41,287 nucleotides of DNA from Kiritimatiellia bacterium (lineage in GTDB: Bacteria; Verrucomicrobiota; Kiritimatiellia; B70-G9), in assembly GCA_029934055.1 (NCBI GenBank), contig JAOZMZ010000008.1, forward strand, positions 1 to 41,287, given 5' to 3'. A program made the position numbers and the translations under genes. Shown here one piece after another: positions 39,504 to 41,287 of the stretch (position 1 is the stretch's first letter; every line of letters starts with the position of its first letter). Below the pieces are notes generated by a model. That model was not told where the DNA came from. It worked only from the letters and a program-made list of their open reading frames with translations, and searched no databases.

Positions 39504-41069
39504 ATGAGCAGGTTCGACATTCTCATCCGCGGGGGGCTGATTTTCGACGGAACGGGCGCCGATCCGGTCGTGGCCGATATCGGCGTGCGCGGCGATCGGA
39601 TCGAGGATGTTGGTGAGCTGGGGAACGCCTCGGCGGATCTGGAGGTGCGCGCCGAAGGTCTTTGCGTATGTCCCGGATTCATAGACGTGCATTCGCATTC
39701 CGACGCGTATCTTCTCGTGGAGCCTGACGCGCCGAGCAAGATTTTCCAGGGCATCACGACTGAAATAGTCGGTCAGTGCGGGACGTCTGCGGCGCCTTTG
39801 GCGGGGGATTATCGTCTGCCGGCCGACTGGCGGGCGCATCTCGGGGATATCGCTTGGAGGTCGGTGGCCGGCTACAGGGCGGCGCTGGCAACGGCCGGTC
39901 CGGCTCCCAATGTGCGTATGTTCGTCGGACACAACACCCTGCGTGGGGGGGTGGTCGGTTATGAACGGCGGCGGGCGACACCCCGCGAAATCGAACGCAT
40001 GTGTGCGCTGTTGCGGCAATCCATGGAGGAGGGTGCGGCCGGTTTCAGTACGGGTTTGATTTATCCTCCGGGGTGTTTCGCGGAGGTGGAGGAGATCCAT
40101 GCGCTGGCTGCCACGGCCGCGGAGTTCGGGGGGGTATATTCCAGCCACATGCGCAGCGAAGGCAGCCGCCTGTTGGAAGCTCTCGATGAGACGATCACGG
40201 TGGCGCGGTCCACGGGAATCCGCGTGGAGGTGTCGCACCTGAAGGCTTCCGGATCCGCAAACCGGCACCTGGCGGAGCCGGCCCTGGAGAAAATAGCCGC
40301 CGCCCGCGCCGCGGGGCTCGAGGTGGCGGCGGACCGATATCCGTATACGGCGGCCTGCACGGACCTGGACGTCGTACTGCCGGATTGGGTCCAGGAGGGT
40401 GGTCCGGAGGAAGAGTTGCGCCGCCTTCGGGACGGGAGGCTCCGCAGGCGCATCGAGGATGAGCTCAGGCGCGCGCATGAAGAAGCCTACTGGGATGAAG
40501 TGCGTATCGGAACGACGGTGCTCGAGGAACACCGGGGTCTGCGCGGACGCCGGCTGAGTGACGTGGGACGGGAGATGGGTCTTCATCCCGCGGCCGCGCT
40601 GCTGGAGATCATAGCCAAGGAAGAGCTGCGTACGGCCGGTATTTTTTTCGGGATGGACGAGGAGAACATGTGGCGAATTCTGGCGGCCCCGTTCGTCATG
40701 GTTTGCACGGATGCTTCCCTGCGGTCACCGGAAGGGCCGCTGGGTCTCGATCATCCGCACCCGCGTGCGTACGGTGCTTTTCCCCGTTTCCTGCGGGCGG
40801 CGTTCGACGGACGGACCGTTTCTCCGGCGGAAGCGATCCGCAAGATGACATCCCTGCCGGCGCAATGGTTCAGGATTGCGGACAGGGGCGTTATCCGGGC
40901 AGGGGCTTTCGCGGATATCGTGGTTTTCGCCCCGGATGAGTTGCGTGATGAGGCGACGTATGAGCGGCCGCACCGGCTGAGTCGTGGGATCCATTGGTTG
41001 CTGGTGAATGGGACGGTGACGATCGCGGCGGGCCGCCTGAGCGGGCAACGAGCCGGGCGGTGGTTGTGA
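39504..41069 (+). CDS. N-acyl-D-amino-acid deacylase (amidohydrolase family)
   Basis: The 521-residue metal-dependent amidohydrolase shows the D-aminoacylase set of ligands: HSHSD (63-67), Cys92 in GQCGTS, SSHMRSEG, SHLKASG, DRYPYTA and the catalytic Asp in CTDAS. GFSTGLIYPPG and HPHPRAYGAFPRFLR are also family hallmarks, and the C-terminus (GAFADIVVF) closes the usual beta domain. These enzymes cut acyl groups from N-acyl-D-amino acids. The length is normal (about 480-530). GGGAGC ends directly before the ATG, so the binding site is close. It stands alone after the exb operon; a link to recycling of D-amino acids is possible but not shown. Confidence 0.9.
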   Translation: MSRFDILIRGGLIFDGTGADPVVADIGVRGDRIEDVGELGNASADLEVRAEGLCVCPGFIDVHSHSDAYLLVEPDAPSKIFQGITTEIVGQCGTSAAPLAGDYRLPADWRAHLGDIAWRSVAGYRAALATAGPAPNVRMFVGHNTLRGGVVGYERRRATPREIERMCALLRQSMEEGAAGFSTGLIYPPGCFAEVEEIHALAATAAEFGGVYSSHMRSEGSRLLEALDETITVARSTGIRVEVSHLKASGSANRHLAEPALEKIAAARAAGLEVAADRYPYTAACTDLDVVLPDWVQEGGPEEELRRLRDGRLRRRIEDELRRAHEEAYWDEVRIGTTVLEEHRGLRGRRLSDVGREMGLHPAAALLEIIAKEELRTAGIFFGMDEENMWRILAAPFVMVCTDASLRSPEGPLGLDHPHPRAYGAFPRFLRAAFDGRTVSPAEAIRKMTSLPAQWFRIADRGVIRAGAFADIVVFAPDELRDEATYERPHRLSRGIHWLLVNGTVTIAAGRLSGQRAGRWL

Positions 41070-41108
41070 GGCCCGGTTGAAGTGCGTAAGGAGGATGCGG
41101 AGAGGGAA

Positions 41109-41136
41109 TTGACACGGGCAAGCGAAACCGTATTAT
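41109..41136 (+). promoter_or_regulatory. sigma70-type promoter of the tRNA genes
   Basis: A perfect TTGACA (41109-41114) and TATTAT (41131-41136, five of six) are 16 bases apart. Transcription would start near 41142, five bases before tRNA-Phe. It is one of the strongest promoter matches in the window, as expected for stable RNA genes. Confidence 0.85.
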
Positions 41137-41146
41137 TTCGTGCGAC

Positions 41147-41222
<76 letters not shown>

Positions 41223-41232
41223 TGCTTTTCGC

Positions 41233-41287
41233 GGGCGGTTAGCTCAGTTGGGAGAGCGCTACCTTCACACGGTAGAAGTCACAGGTT
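41233..41287 (+). tRNA. tRNA-Val (anticodon CAC), cut by the window end
   Basis: The first 55 bases of a tRNA are present: acceptor 5' strand GGGCGGT, D arm GCTC/GAGC, anticodon stem CTACC/GGTAG with loop TTCACAC (anticodon CAC), then the variable loop and the start of the T arm. It begins ten bases after tRNA-Phe, so the pair is co-transcribed. The 3' end lies outside the window. Confidence 0.9.

Overview
The window is a high-GC (about two thirds by eye), densely coded stretch of bacterial chromosome. The gene content is mostly housekeeping and cell envelope: rpsO-pnp-nth, def, ftsK, pgsA, exbB/exbD, an rml sugar-nucleotide cluster and tRNA genes. I see no phage, transposase, CRISPR array or rRNA. 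Several features point to a Gram-negative-type bacterium of the PVC group (Verrucomicrobiota/Kiritimatiellota-like): a lipoprotein and ExbB/ExbD, a Hanks-type kinase with DWG in place of DFG, very large DUF2723-TPR membrane proteins, and a tandem-GYF coiled-coil protein. That placement is inference from gene content only.

Layout. 72-4301: a large GT-C-like membrane protein (minus), divergent from a small coiled-coil protein and a family 4 glycosyltransferase. 4313-8785 (minus): rpsO, pnp, nth and an M29-type aminopeptidase, read from a clear sigma70-type promoter. 9000-12852 (plus): three genes joined by ATGA overlaps, encoding a membrane-anchored zinc-ribbon/four-OB-fold protein, an archaeal-type TctA/DUF112 membrane protein and a YdjM-like membrane hydrolase. 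This is the best candidate here for an undescribed system. 12944-17860: rmlA-rmlD-rmlB (no rmlC) followed by a transmembrane Ser/Thr kinase with a Cache-like sensor. 17869-19558 (minus): a LysM lipoprotein and the GYF protein.

19718-27931 is an envelope-glycosylation block. It holds two convergent DUF2723-TPR proteins of about 1000 residues, a UbiA-type polyprenyl-phosphate phosphoribosyltransferase-like enzyme and a DPM1-like polyprenyl-phosphate mannose synthase. The last two would make lipid-linked sugar donors, and the GT-C proteins are the likely users. 28147-31595 carries def (plus), and uspA-rmuC-parA as one minus-strand run. 31741-35279 carries ftsK, a shortened rodZ-like gene and pgsA. 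35358-39465 is exbB-exbD-TPR protein-zinc protein. The end holds an N-acyl-D-amino-acid deacylase and a tRNA-Phe/tRNA-Val pair behind a near-consensus promoter.

No gene-free stretch exceeds 300 bases. The longest is 22847-23117, which may contain the 5' remnant of a membrane-protein gene. Intergenic regions hold several sigma70-like promoters and an unusual rpsO leader in which a small hairpin sits between a distant Shine-Dalgarno sequence and the start codon.
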